From: Streptomyces sp. cf386
GTDB lineage: Bacteria; Actinomycetota; Actinomycetes; Streptomycetales; Streptomycetaceae
Length of the DNA: 64,000 nt
Direction: 5' to 3'
NCBI RefSeq assembly: GCF_900103585.1
Contig: NZ_FNHV01000001.1
Location: 750,397 to 814,396 of the forward strand
Under the pieces are notes generated by a model. The model did no database searches. It had not been told where the DNA came from and saw only the letters and a program-made list of their open reading frames with translations. The stretch's first letter is position 1, and each line of letters starts with the position of its first letter. Shown piece after piece: positions 16,568 to 25,389 of the stretch. Made by a program: the position numbers and the translations under genes.

Positions 16568-19212
16568 CTTCACTGATGGACGCGGTACGGGCGGGGCGGA
16601 CGGCCGAGGCGGTGAGCCTGCTGGACGGGATGACGGACGCCGAACGGCGGGCGTTCTTCCCTGAGTTGCGGGCACTGCGCAAGGAGCTGAGGGCGGATCA
16701 GTGGACCTCGCAGTCCCGCCGCGCCTATCCCACCCTGCATGCGGCGGGCGCCGCGTGCCAGACCGGCGCGGCCGGGGTGGCGAGTTGGCTGGTCGCTGCC
16801 GACATGCGCTGGTGGCCCGCATCACCGGGAGTGCTGATCGACGTCCTGGGCGACCGGGCTCCCGGCTGGCTCGCCGATGTGGCGCACCGGATCGCCGAGC
16901 GGCCGGTCAGCGCGCGGGTGCCCTATGAGCTGATGGCGGGCCTGGTGCGGCTCTCCGGCTGCCCGGTGCCGACGACGGAGGCTTATGTGCACGGGTGGGT
17001 GGAGCACATCGGTCACGTCTGGCAGCGCGGCGACACGGTCCTGGACCGGCTGCGCAAGGACCCGCATCTCGCCCAGCTCACGGCGGCGCTCTTCGAGACG
17101 AACGACATCGGCAGCCGTCTGGCCTGGTCCGCCGCCGAGGGTCCGAACAGCTGGACCGACGCACTCGCCCACCTGACCGCCGAGGGCGTCCTGGACCGGA
17201 AGGCGACGGTCGGCGCATGCCTGGCCCGGCTGCTGCGGGGCGGCCCGGCGGCCGACCATCGGGTGTTCCTGCGCATGCTGCAGGCGTTCGCCCTCACCCG
17301 GGACGAGCAGCGGGAGCACACGGCCGACTGGCTGGCACTCGCCTCCGATGCCCCGTCCGTCGTGGCCGGGCACGCCCAGTCGGTGCTCGCGTCACTCGCC
17401 CTGGACGGTGAACTGACCACACGCCAGCTGGTCGAGATGTCGGGGGCCGTCCTCTTCCGCACCGAGAAGAAGCTCGTGCGCGCTCAGTTGGTCCTGCTGG
17501 GCAAGGTGCTCACCGGTGAGCCGTCCGCCGCCGAGGAGTTGCTGCCCGCCGCGGCGCAGGCGTTCGGGCACGGGGACTCGGACGTTCAGGAGCGGGCGCT
17601 CAAGCTGGTGGAACGGCACCTGAGTAAGGTCCGGAGCGCTCAGGCACGGGACGAACTCGCGTCGGCCGCCGAGCAGTTGATCCCCGTCCTGCGCGCGCGT
17701 GCGGTCCGTAGCCTCGGGGCGGCCCCGGCGACTCCTGAGCAGCTGACGTACGAGGAGGTCCTGCCGCCCGCACCCGAGCCGGTCCGCCTGGCGCCCGCCC
17801 CGGATTCGGTGGCCGAGCTCACCGAAGAGGTGGGGGCGTTGCTGGCGTCCGAGGCGGACGTGGCGACGTTCGAGCGCACGCTGGACGGGTTGGTGCGCCA
17901 TGCCCATCGGGACAAGGACGCGCTGGTGGAGGCACTCGCCCCGGTGGTCGCACGCCGCTGGTGGGCCGACACCGAGTCCTCGCAGATCCGGCTGAAGGAC
18001 CACTTCGCCTACTTCACCAACCAGCCGCAGCGCCTGGAACTCCTCCTCGCGACCTTGCTCGACCAGGTGCCCACCGCCACTCTCCACAGGGCCATCGAGC
18101 ACGGGCCGTCGGGGTCCGAGTGCGTACACAGCGCCTTGACCCGTGCCTTCAACGCCCGGATCCAGGAGGTGGCGTACCGGATCCGTACGGAACCGCTGCC
18201 GTTCCTGCTGTCCACGCCCACCTGGAGCACCGGTCTGCTGGAGCCGGACGAGCTCGTCACCCGCCTCGACGAGTACCGGCACCTCGGCGCCCGAGTCTGC
18301 GCGGCCGACTTCGCGCAGGCACTGCTGCGGGTGCGCCGCGAGGACCGTACGGCGGCCGAGGCGGCTGCGGTCCGGGCAGCCGCCCTCGGCACCCCGGAAG
18401 GGGCACACCTCGCGAAGTGGCTTACCGCGGACGGTCCGGCCCTGCCTGCCGCGAGGCGGCGGACCGCCGGTCCGCGCATCCTGCTGGAGTGCGCTGAACT
18501 CCTGGAGCTGCAGGAGGACTTCCCGCGGGAATTCCGGCCCCTCGGACGTCCGGTGGGCGTCTACGGTGAGCGCCGGTACTGCTACCACTGGGACGACGAG
18601 ATACGCCCGCACTGGCTCGCCATCCTTCCCGAGCGGCGTGAACTCGTCGCGGTCAGGCTGCTGCACGACCTGTCCACGGTCGCCGTGGACGACGTCCGGG
18701 GTGCCGCCGCGACACTGCCGCTCCTCGCCGAATCCGAGGGCGAGGCCGGCGAAGCCGTACACCTCTGCGTGGCGTACGGGCTCGGTGCGCGGCATCCGGA
18801 GGACCGGCTCGCCGCCGTGGACGCCCTGCTGGTACTGGCGGCGCGCGGGCAGCTGGACGCGGCCAGGCTGGGCACGGATCTCGGGCAGTTGGTGCGGCGC
18901 GGCGCCGTGAAGCCGTCACGGCTCGTGGAGTCGGCGCGGACGGCGGCGGCCACGGGGGCGAATGCCACCGTCTGGGAGATGCTCCGGCACACCCTGCCCG
19001 TTCTGCTCGCCGACCTCGCGACCGGTGGGGCGGCGGCACCTGCGCGGGGACTGGCGGATCTGCTGACCGTCGCCGCGGAGTGCGCCGAGCGGACGGGTGC
19101 GCGCGAGGAACTGCCGCACCTGGCACGGACGGCGGACCGCCGCGGCTCGTCCCGGCTCGTGGCCCAGGCGCGGCGACTGCGCAGTGCACTGGCGGAGGAG
19201 GTGGCGGCCTGA
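16564..19212 (+). CDS. DUF6493 family protein, partner of the SWIM protein
   Basis: 882 residues, mostly alpha-helical and repeat-like (many Leu/Ala helices such as AHLTAEGVLDRKATVGACLARLL), resembling HEAT/ARM-type scaffolds. No catalytic motif is visible. I recognise the family by its constant pairing with SWIM genes in actinobacteria and Bacteroidetes, where AAA/VWA genes may also join; those are absent here. The ATGA overlap with the SWIM stop marks a two-gene operon. Function is unknown; a nucleic-acid or protein-complex role is inference. Confidence 0.75.
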   Translation: MTSLMDAVRAGRTAEAVSLLDGMTDAERRAFFPELRALRKELRADQWTSQSRRAYPTLHAAGAACQTGAAGVASWLVAADMRWWPASPGVLIDVLGDRAPGWLADVAHRIAERPVSARVPYELMAGLVRLSGCPVPTTEAYVHGWVEHIGHVWQRGDTVLDRLRKDPHLAQLTAALFETNDIGSRLAWSAAEGPNSWTDALAHLTAEGVLDRKATVGACLARLLRGGPAADHRVFLRMLQAFALTRDEQREHTADWLALASDAPSVVAGHAQSVLASLALDGELTTRQLVEMSGAVLFRTEKKLVRAQLVLLGKVLTGEPSAAEELLPAAAQAFGHGDSDVQERALKLVERHLSKVRSAQARDELASAAEQLIPVLRARAVRSLGAAPATPEQLTYEEVLPPAPEPVRLAPAPDSVAELTEEVGALLASEADVATFERTLDGLVRHAHRDKDALVEALAPVVARRWWADTESSQIRLKDHFAYFTNQPQRLELLLATLLDQVPTATLHRAIEHGPSGSECVHSALTRAFNARIQEVAYRIRTEPLPFLLSTPTWSTGLLEPDELVTRLDEYRHLGARVCAADFAQALLRVRREDRTAAEAAAVRAAALGTPEGAHLAKWLTADGPALPAARRRTAGPRILLECAELLELQEDFPREFRPLGRPVGVYGERRYCYHWDDEIRPHWLAILPERRELVAVRLLHDLSTVAVDDVRGAAATLPLLAESEGEAGEAVHLCVAYGLGARHPEDRLAAVDALLVLAARGQLDAARLGTDLGQLVRRGAVKPSRLVESARTAAATGANATVWEMLRHTLPVLLADLATGGAAAPARGLADLLTVAAECAERTGAREELPHLARTADRRGSSRLVAQARRLRSALAEEVAA

Positions 19213-19318
19213 CTGGGGCCACCTGACGGGAAGGATCGCAAACCAGACATAGTGGCTCTTTACCGCCCGGTCACAAAGCGTTCGTGATCACGCAACACCC
19301 TTCCTTCACAGTGGCTGC

Positions 19319-20764
19319 ATGAGTCGAGACATGTCTGATGTGACACGCGCGAAGCACGGCCGTCCTGTACACCACTGGCGCCGCGACGTCATCGAGCTCG
19401 CCGCGCTCTTCACGGCGGTGGCGGTGGCCGACGCCGTGGCGAACCTGGTCGGGCACGGGCCCGACGGACCGACGCTGCTGCTGGTCTCGGCGGCCGTGCT
19501 GGTCGCCACGGCGGGGTTCCACACATGGTGGGCACGCCGCCACGGTCACGCGCCGCCGACGGGCGATACCGGTGCCCGGCCGCGCTCCCTGGAGCAGGCC
19601 GGGCCGTCGGACCAGTCGCGGGACGCGGCCGCGACGGTGTCCGAGGAGAGTGCGCTGTGGCGGATGCGGACGACGGTGAAGGACGAACCGGGGTCACTGG
19701 CCGCGCTGTGCGCAGCACTTGCCGAGCTGCGGGTGGACATCCTGAGCCTGCAGACCCATCCGCTGGCCGAGGGCACGGTGGACGAGTTCCTGCTGCGGGC
19801 GCCCGGCGGGCTCCCGGCGGCCGAGATCACCCGAGCGGTCTCGGTGGCCGGCGGTGCCGGCACCTGGATCGAGCGGGCCGACGCCCATGACCTGGTGGAC
19901 GCGCCGACCCGGGTGCTCGGCCTGGCCACCCGTACCGCCCTGGACGCGGCGGAACTGCCGCTGGCCCTGCGGCAGTTGCTGGGGCGGTGCACCATCCGGT
20001 CGCTGCCCGCCGTACCGGCCGGGGGCGGTCGGGGGCCGGAGCCGGTGCCGATGGAAGGGGCTCTGGAGGACACCGTGATGCGGCTGCGGGCGCCGGAAGG
20101 TGGAGTGATCACTGTGGAGCGGCCGTATCTGCCGTTCACGCCGACCGAGTTCGCGCGGGCGCGGGCGCTGGTGGAGCTGGACGCCCGGCTCGGCCCTCGC
20201 GTGCCGCGCAGCCAGGACGTGCTGACGCTGCCCGAGGGCAACGACATCACCGTGCGCCGGGCGGACACCGGTGACCTGGCGGCCGCGAAGGACATGCACG
20301 AGCGGTGCTCCTCGCGGACGCTCGGGATGCGGTATCACGGGCCGGTCGGCGATGCGGACCGCTACCTCAAGCACCTGCTCAGCCCTCGCTTCGGCCGCAC
20401 GCTCGCCGTGCAGACGGCGTCGGGGCGCGTCGTCGCCCTCGGCCACCTGCTGTGGGACGGTGACGAGACGGAGGTCGCGCTGCTGATCGAGGACGCGTGG
20501 CAGCGGCGGGGTATCGGCAGCGAGTTGCTCCGCAGGTTGGTGGGGATGGCGGTCGAGGCGGGCTGCGAGAGCGTGTACGCCGTGACGCAGTCGTCCAACA
20601 CCGGGATGGTTGCCGCGATGCGGGCTTTGGGGCTCCCCCTCGACTATCAGATCGAGGAGGGGACCCTGGTCATCACGGCGCGGCTGGCTCCGCCGGTTGA
20701 ACCGGGGGGCGCCGTGGGGGTTGCGGAGCAGCTGTCTGGTGCGGGTGAGCTGGGGAAGGCCTGA
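19319..20764 (+). CDS. ACT domain - GNAT acetyltransferase fusion with N-terminal membrane segments
   Basis: 481 residues. Two hydrophobic segments (about 24-45 and 50-68) suggest membrane anchoring. Residues 112-175 form an ACT domain (TTVKDEPGSLAALCAALAEL), a small amino-acid sensor. Residues 310-460 form a GNAT fold with the acetyl-CoA loop QRRGIGSELLRRL and AMRALGLPLDY. The fusion suggests an acetyltransferase regulated by an amino acid, like other actinobacterial GNAT proteins. Substrate unknown. The ATG has no ribosome-binding site. Its TGA is the first base of a tandem repeat. Confidence 0.82.
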   Translation: MSRDMSDVTRAKHGRPVHHWRRDVIELAALFTAVAVADAVANLVGHGPDGPTLLLVSAAVLVATAGFHTWWARRHGHAPPTGDTGARPRSLEQAGPSDQSRDAAATVSEESALWRMRTTVKDEPGSLAALCAALAELRVDILSLQTHPLAEGTVDEFLLRAPGGLPAAEITRAVSVAGGAGTWIERADAHDLVDAPTRVLGLATRTALDAAELPLALRQLLGRCTIRSLPAVPAGGGRGPEPVPMEGALEDTVMRLRAPEGGVITVERPYLPFTPTEFARARALVELDARLGPRVPRSQDVLTLPEGNDITVRRADTGDLAAAKDMHERCSSRTLGMRYHGPVGDADRYLKHLLSPRFGRTLAVQTASGRVVALGHLLWDGDETEVALLIEDAWQRRGIGSELLRRLVGMAVEAGCESVYAVTQSSNTGMVAAMRALGLPLDYQIEEGTLVITARLAPPVEPGGAVGVAEQLSGAGELGKA

Positions 20765-20827
20765 GCGCCGTAGGGGCTACTGAGCGCCGTAGGGGCTACT
20801 GAGCGCCGTAGGGGCTACTGAGCGCCG
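20762..20827. repeat. 3.5 tandem copies of a 19-bp unit joining two convergent stop codons
   Basis: TGAGCGCCGTAGGGGCTAC occurs three times without change (20762, 20781, 20800), then nine bases of a fourth. The first copy starts exactly at the stop codon of the ACT-GNAT gene and the third holds the stop codon of the leftward PLP enzyme gene. Confidence 0.95.
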
Positions 20828-22083
20828 GCGACTGCGGGTGCGTTGTGGCTGGTCGCGCAGTTCCCCGCGCCCCTGGAGGGGCGCTGCCGCGCCCCCAAGG
20901 CCTGATCCAGATCGGCCCACAGATCGTCCACGTCCTCCAGACCCACCGACATCCTCAGCAACCGGTCGCTCACCCCGGCGTCCCGTCGGTCACCCTCGTC
21001 CACGATGCGGTGGCTGATGGACGCCGGGTGCTGGATGAGGGTGTCGACGCTGCCGAGGCTGACGGCGGGGGTGATGAGGCGGACGTCGGCGATGACCTCG
21101 TGCGGGTCGCCGTGGACCTCGAAGGCGATCATCGCGCCGCCGATGCGCGGGTAGTGGACGCGGGCGACGCGCGGGTCGGCGGCCAGGCGGCGGACGAGTT
21201 CGGCGGCTGTCGCGGAGGCGGCGCGGACCCGCACCGGGAGGGTGGACAGGCCGCGCAGCAGCAGGTATCCGGCGAGAGGGTGCAGGACGCCGCCTGTGGC
21301 GAAACGTATCTGCCGCAGCCGTCCGGCGAACTCCTCGTCGCAGGCCACCACGCCCGCCATCACGTCCCCGTGCCCGCCGAGGTACTTGGTCGCGCTGTGC
21401 AGCACCAGCCGTGCGCCCTGTTCGGCGGGGCGCTGGAGCACCGGCGTGGCGAAGGTGTTGTCCGCGAGCAGCGGGACGGAACCGCAGGCATGGGCCACCG
21501 CCCGCAGGTCCACCTCGGCGAGCGTGGGGTTGGCCGGGGACTCGACCATCACCAGACCGGTGTCGGGACGCAGGGCCTCCGCGATGCCGGCCGGATCGGT
21601 CCAGGTCACCTCCGAACCCAGCAGCCCGGCGGTCAGCAGGTGGTCGCTGCACCCGTACAGGGGGCGTACGGCGACGACGTGGCGCAGGCCCCTCGAGGCC
21701 CGTACCAGGAGAACCGCGCTCAGCGCGGCCATCCCGCTGGCGAAGGCGACCGCCGCCTCGGTGCCCTCCAGACGGGCCAGGGCCGTCTCGAAGCGGGCGA
21801 CGGTCGGGTTGCCGAGGCGCCCGTACACGGGCGGGCCGTCCGGCTCCGCGCCGGTCGTGGCGAACGCGTCGATCCGGGCGGCCTCGCCTCGGCTGTCGTA
21901 GGAGGGATAGGTGGTGGACAGGTCTATCGGCGGGGCGTGCAGTCCCTGCCGGGCCAGGTCGTCGCGGCCGGCGTGCACGGCCTCGGTGGCGAGTGCTCTG
22001 GATGCGGTGCGTGCGTCGTCGTACCTGGGCATGCCGTCGTATGCCTCCATGCTCGCGATGTCCATGGGCGGAAGAGTGAACAT
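20815..22083 (-). CDS. trans-sulfuration PLP enzyme (cystathionine/methionine gamma-lyase family)
   Basis: 422 residues of the Cys/Met-metabolism PLP fold: substrate-side YGRLGNPTVARFE, the PLP lysine in LHSATKYLGGHGDVMAGV, and SLGSVDTLIQHPASISH near the end. It probably carries out gamma- or beta-elimination or gamma-replacement on sulfur amino acids; the exact reaction cannot be read off. The family sequence ends at about DDLWADLDQAL, and the last 26 residues are read from the interspersed repeat. Divergent from an Lrp regulator that likely controls it. An ATG six codons in (22065) is an alternative start. Confidence 0.87.
   Translation of the reverse strand: MFTLPPMDIASMEAYDGMPRYDDARTASRALATEAVHAGRDDLARQGLHAPPIDLSTTYPSYDSRGEAARIDAFATTGAEPDGPPVYGRLGNPTVARFETALARLEGTEAAVAFASGMAALSAVLLVRASRGLRHVVAVRPLYGCSDHLLTAGLLGSEVTWTDPAGIAEALRPDTGLVMVESPANPTLAEVDLRAVAHACGSVPLLADNTFATPVLQRPAEQGARLVLHSATKYLGGHGDVMAGVVACDEEFAGRLRQIRFATGGVLHPLAGYLLLRGLSTLPVRVRAASATAAELVRRLAADPRVARVHYPRIGGAMIAFEVHGDPHEVIADVRLITPAVSLGSVDTLIQHPASISHRIVDEGDRRDAGVSDRLLRMSVGLEDVDDLWADLDQALGARQRPSRGAGNCATSHNAPAVAGAQ
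20832..20895 (+). repeat. interspersed repeat element, copy A (short form)
   Basis: Contains the core GTGGCTGGTCGCGCAGT followed by CCCCGCGCCCCT and the perfect hairpin GCGCCCCT-GG-AGGGGCGC. The outer stem ACTGCG/CGCAGT is present but the middle GCGG(C/A)...CCGC module found in copies B and C is missing. It lies 3' of the rightward gene but inside the reading frame of the leftward gene, whose last 26 codons it supplies. Confidence 0.8.
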
Positions 22084-22117
22084 CGGCCGGGGTCCGGCGG
22101 GCGCGGACCGTGTTACG

Positions 22118-22134
22118 TTCGGCCAATGGCCGAA
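22118..22134. promoter_or_regulatory. 17-base perfect palindrome centred on the Lrp start codon
   Basis: TTCGGCCA-A-TGGCCGAA: both 8-base arms match exactly and the central A is the first base of the Lrp ATG. With TACGTT 6 bases before that ATG, transcription probably starts at the A. A protein bound here would block both the regulator's own leaderless promoter and the divergent PLP enzyme promoter. Confidence 0.65.
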
Positions 22135-22632
22135 TCTGTCGTACTGGATCCGGTCGATCTGCATCTGCTGCGGCTCCTGCAGAACGACGCCCGGGCCACC
22201 TACCGCGACCTCGCCGCGCAGGTCGGGGTCGCGCCGTCGACGTGTCTGGACCGGGTGACCCGGCTGCGCCGCTCCGGCGTGATCCTCGGTCATCAGCTCC
22301 GGCTGGATCCGGCCAAACTGGGCCGAGGGCTTCAGGCGCTGCTGTCCGTGCAGGTCAGGCCGCATCGGCGGGAGCTGGTGGGGCCGTTCGTGGAGCGGAT
22401 CCGGGCGTTGCCGGAGTCACTGACCGTCTTCCATCTCACCGGGCCGGACGACTATCTCGTGCATGTCGCGGTCGCGGACATGACGGATCTGCAGCGGCTG
22501 GTGCTGGACGAGTTCACCGCCCACCGCGAAGTGGCCCGGGTGGAGACGCGGTTGATCTTCCAGCAGTGGGACTGCGGGCCGCTGCTGCCACCCGACGCGT
22601 CGGGACACACGCCCTCAGCGAAATCGGGCTGA
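22126..22632 (+). CDS. Lrp/AsnC-family regulator
   Basis: 168 residues. N-terminal helix-turn-helix (DPVDLHLLRLLQNDARATYRDLAAQVGVAPSTCLDRVTRL) and C-terminal RAM/ACT-like ligand domain (residues 70-150, VFHLTGPDDYLVHVAVADMTDLQRLV). Such proteins sense amino acids. It sits 42 bases from the divergent PLP sulfur-amino-acid enzyme gene, so control of that gene by Met, Cys or a related compound is likely. Start codon coincides with the centre of a palindrome. Confidence 0.92.
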   Translation: MAESVVLDPVDLHLLRLLQNDARATYRDLAAQVGVAPSTCLDRVTRLRRSGVILGHQLRLDPAKLGRGLQALLSVQVRPHRRELVGPFVERIRALPESLTVFHLTGPDDYLVHVAVADMTDLQRLVLDEFTAHREVARVETRLIFQQWDCGPLLPPDASGHTPSAKSG

Positions 22633-22696
22633 CTTGGGACAAGGGCCGGCCAAACCGGGCTGACGCGGCAGCGGTCGCCGTATGAGGATGGATCGC

Positions 22697-24385
22697 ATGT
22701 CTGAGACCAAGACCCCGCTGCCCCGCGAGATCGCCGACGCGTATGTCGACGAGCTCATCGCCCTCGACCCGGTCACCGGTACGTATCTCGGCGTGAAGGA
22801 GAGTTCGGGCAGGCTCCCCGACCTCTCACCCGCGGGCCAGGAGGCGCTCGCGCAGCTCCAGCGGGCCACGCTCGCACGGCTCGACGAGGCCGAACGCCTG
22901 CCCGGCGCGGACAGTGACATCGAGCGCCGGTGCGCGCGCCTGCTGCGCGAACGGCTGACCGCGGAGCTGGCCGTGCACGAGGCCGACGAGGGCCTGCGCA
23001 CGGTCGGCAACATTGCCACGCCCGCGCACTCGGTGCGCGAGATCTTCACCGTCACGCCGAGCCAGACCGACGAGGACTGGGCCGCGATCGCCGAGCGGCT
23101 GCGCGCGGTGCCGGCCGCGTATGCGGGCTACCGCGAGGGGCTCACGCTGGGTCTGGAGCGCAAGCTGTACGCGGCACCGCGCCCGACCGCCACCTTCATC
23201 GAGCAGCTCACCGAGTGGGTGGACACCGGTGAGGGTCGTGGCTGGTTCGAGGACTTCGCCTCGGCCGGCCCGGAGGCGCTGCGGGCGGAGCTGGACGAGG
23301 CCGCCCGCACGGCGACGGCCGCCGTGGTGGAGCTGCGGGACTGGCTGCGCGACGTGTACACGCCTGCGATCGAGGGCGCGCCGAACACGGTGGGCCGCGA
23401 GCGCTACGCCCGCTGGGCGCGCTACTTCAACGGCACGGACCTCGACCTCGACGAGGCGTACGCGTACGGCTGGTCCGAGTACCACCGGCTGCTCGGCGAG
23501 ATGAAGAAGGAGGCCGAGAAGATCCTTCCCGGCGCCGCGACCCCGTGGGTGGCGCTTGCGCACCTCGACGAGCACGGCAAGCACATCGAGGGCGTCGACG
23601 AGGTCCGTGAGTGGCTCCAGGGCCTGATGGACGAGGCGATCGAGAAGCTGGACGGCACGCACTTCGAACTCGCCGAGCCGGTACGGCAGGTGGAGTCGCG
23701 CATCGCGCCTCCCGGCGGTGCGGCGGCGCCGTACTACACGCCCCCGTCGGAGGACTTCTCGCGGCCGGGCCGCACCTGGCTGCCGACGATGGGCCAGAAC
23801 CGTTTCCCGGTCTACGACCTGGTCTCGACCTGGTACCACGAGGGCGTGCCGGGCCATCACCTCCAGCTCGCGCAGTGGACGTACGTCGCCGGGAACCTCT
23901 CCCGCTACCAGGCCACCATCGGCGGGGTCAGCGCCAACGCCGAGGGCTGGGCGCTGTACGCGGAGCGGCTCATGGACGAGCTCGGCTTCCTGACGGACCC
24001 GGAGCACCGGCTCGGCTACCTCGACGCGCAGATGATGCGGGCGGCCCGGGTCATCGTCGACATCGGCATGCACCTGGAGCTGGAGATCCCGGCCGACTCC
24101 CCGTTCCACCCGGGTGAGCGCTGGACTCCGGAGCTGGCCCAGGAGTTCTTCGGCGCGCACAGCAGCCGCCCGGCGGACTTCGTGGAGAGCGAGCTGACCC
24201 GCTATCTGACGATCCCGGGCCAGGCCATCGGCTACAAGCTCGGCGAGCGGGCGTGGCTGCTGGGCCGCGAGAAGGCGAGCGAGCGGCACGGCGACGCCTT
24301 CGACCTCAAGGCCTGGCACATGGCGGCCCTGTCGCAGGGTTCGCTGGGCCTGGACGACCTGGTCGACGAGCTGGCCCGGCTCTGA
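22697..24385 (+). CDS. DUF885 family putative metallohydrolase
   Basis: 562 residues. The zinc-binding helix is WYHEGVPGHHLQLAQ near residue 380, with EGWALYAERLMDELG about 35 residues later, the arrangement seen in DUF885 proteins related to M3-type peptidases. No signal peptide, so probably cytosolic. Substrate unknown. Three in-frame ATGs lie close together; the one giving MSETKTPLPREIADAYVDEL is the best family fit. Confidence 0.88.
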   Translation: MSETKTPLPREIADAYVDELIALDPVTGTYLGVKESSGRLPDLSPAGQEALAQLQRATLARLDEAERLPGADSDIERRCARLLRERLTAELAVHEADEGLRTVGNIATPAHSVREIFTVTPSQTDEDWAAIAERLRAVPAAYAGYREGLTLGLERKLYAAPRPTATFIEQLTEWVDTGEGRGWFEDFASAGPEALRAELDEAARTATAAVVELRDWLRDVYTPAIEGAPNTVGRERYARWARYFNGTDLDLDEAYAYGWSEYHRLLGEMKKEAEKILPGAATPWVALAHLDEHGKHIEGVDEVREWLQGLMDEAIEKLDGTHFELAEPVRQVESRIAPPGGAAAPYYTPPSEDFSRPGRTWLPTMGQNRFPVYDLVSTWYHEGVPGHHLQLAQWTYVAGNLSRYQATIGGVSANAEGWALYAERLMDELGFLTDPEHRLGYLDAQMMRAARVIVDIGMHLELEIPADSPFHPGERWTPELAQEFFGAHSSRPADFVESELTRYLTIPGQAIGYKLGERAWLLGREKASERHGDAFDLKAWHMAALSQGSLGLDDLVDELARL

Positions 24386-24424
24386 CGCGGCAGGGTCGTC
24401 GAGCAGACAGCCGAACGCCTCACC

Positions 24425-25258
24425 TCAACGCCGGAATCCTCCCTCGGAGTTGATGACCTCACCGGTGATCCAGCCCGCCTCGTCCGTCGCCAGCCACGCG
24501 ATGAGGCGGGCCGGGTCGTCGGGCATGCCCCACCGTCCGGCGGGGAAGCGGGCCGCCACGGCCTCGTACGACTCGCCGGTCAGGTAGTCCGTGTCCACGG
24601 GGCCGGGGTTGACGGTGTTCACCGTGATCCCCTGCTCGGCGAGCGTCGTCGACAGGGAGCGGGTGATCGAGGCGAGGGCGCCCTTCTGGAGGGCGTAGGC
24701 GATCTCGCCGGGCATGCCGCCCGCGATGTCCTGGCCGGAGGTCATCATCACCACGCGGCCGCCGGGGCCGGCCGGCCTCAGCCGGGCATGCGCCTGGACG
24801 AGCAGCAGGACCGAGCGGGTGTCGACCGCCCAGTGCGTGTCGAGCATGGTGGCGTCGATCTCATCGAGGCTGCCGTCGGAGCCGCTGACCGCGTGGTTGG
24901 CGATCAGGATGTCGAGCCGTCCGCCCAGTGCCTCGGCGGCCGTGGCGATCAGCTCGGCGGGTGCGTCCGGGTCGGAGAGGTCACCGGGCCCCGCGAGGAC
25001 CTGGGCATCAGGGTCGCCGAGCGCCTCACGCACGGAGGCGACGACGTCCTCGGGGCGGTCGGCTCCCCAGGGCATGGCGGCGTCGTGCGGCACATGGTGG
25101 TGCAGATAGACGCTCGCCCCGTACGCCGCCAGCCGCCGGGCCACGGCATGACCGATCCCGGCGCGTCTGCTGGCCCCGGTGACCAGGGCGGTGCGCCCGC
25201 GCAGGGGCAGGGGGTCGCGGAGCAGGTCTTCGGGGGCGGGGTGCGGGAGACGCGGCAT
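24425..25258 (-). CDS. short-chain dehydrogenase/reductase
   Basis: 277 residues. Rossmann cofactor motif TGASRRAGIG near residue 27, catalytic Ser in MMTSGQD, catalytic pair YALQK and the C-terminal NPGPVDTDYL and WITGEVINSEGGFRR of classical SDRs. The motif suggests an NAD(P)-dependent oxidoreductase; the substrate is unknown. It stands alone with unrelated neighbours. Confidence 0.9.
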   Translation of the reverse strand: MPRLPHPAPEDLLRDPLPLRGRTALVTGASRRAGIGHAVARRLAAYGASVYLHHHVPHDAAMPWGADRPEDVVASVREALGDPDAQVLAGPGDLSDPDAPAELIATAAEALGGRLDILIANHAVSGSDGSLDEIDATMLDTHWAVDTRSVLLLVQAHARLRPAGPGGRVVMMTSGQDIAGGMPGEIAYALQKGALASITRSLSTTLAEQGITVNTVNPGPVDTDYLTGESYEAVAARFPAGRWGMPDDPARLIAWLATDEAGWITGEVINSEGGFRR

Positions 25259-25295
25259 GGGAGTTCATGATGGGGAACGGCCGGGTCCAGCGCAC

Positions 25296-25375
25296 CAGGA
25301 TATTCGCCAAGACCCCGGTTGTTCACCAGGGCTCCCGGTTGTTCACCAGGGCCTTCGGTTGTTCGCGAAGGCCCT
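25296..25375. repeat. 20-bp tandem repeat, three clear units and one decayed
   Basis: Units at 25316, 25336 and 25356 share CGGTTGTTC(A/G)C(C/G)A(G/A)GG; a fourth, decayed unit precedes at about 25296. The array lies between the start of the SDR gene and the end of the Imm21 gene. Confidence 0.85.
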
Positions 25376-25389
25376 CACGCTCCGAACGG

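Noticed and set aside
20762..20827. attachment site or small RNA
   Set aside because: No integrase or tRNA nearby and no promoter; a simple tandem duplication explains it.
20832..20895. Only a simple terminator
   Set aside because: The shared core outside the hairpin, repeated at two other places, shows it is a dispersed element as well.
25296..25375. PhoP-type PHO boxes (GTTCACC within the repeats)
   Set aside because: The period is 20 bases, not 11, and neighbours have no phosphate role.
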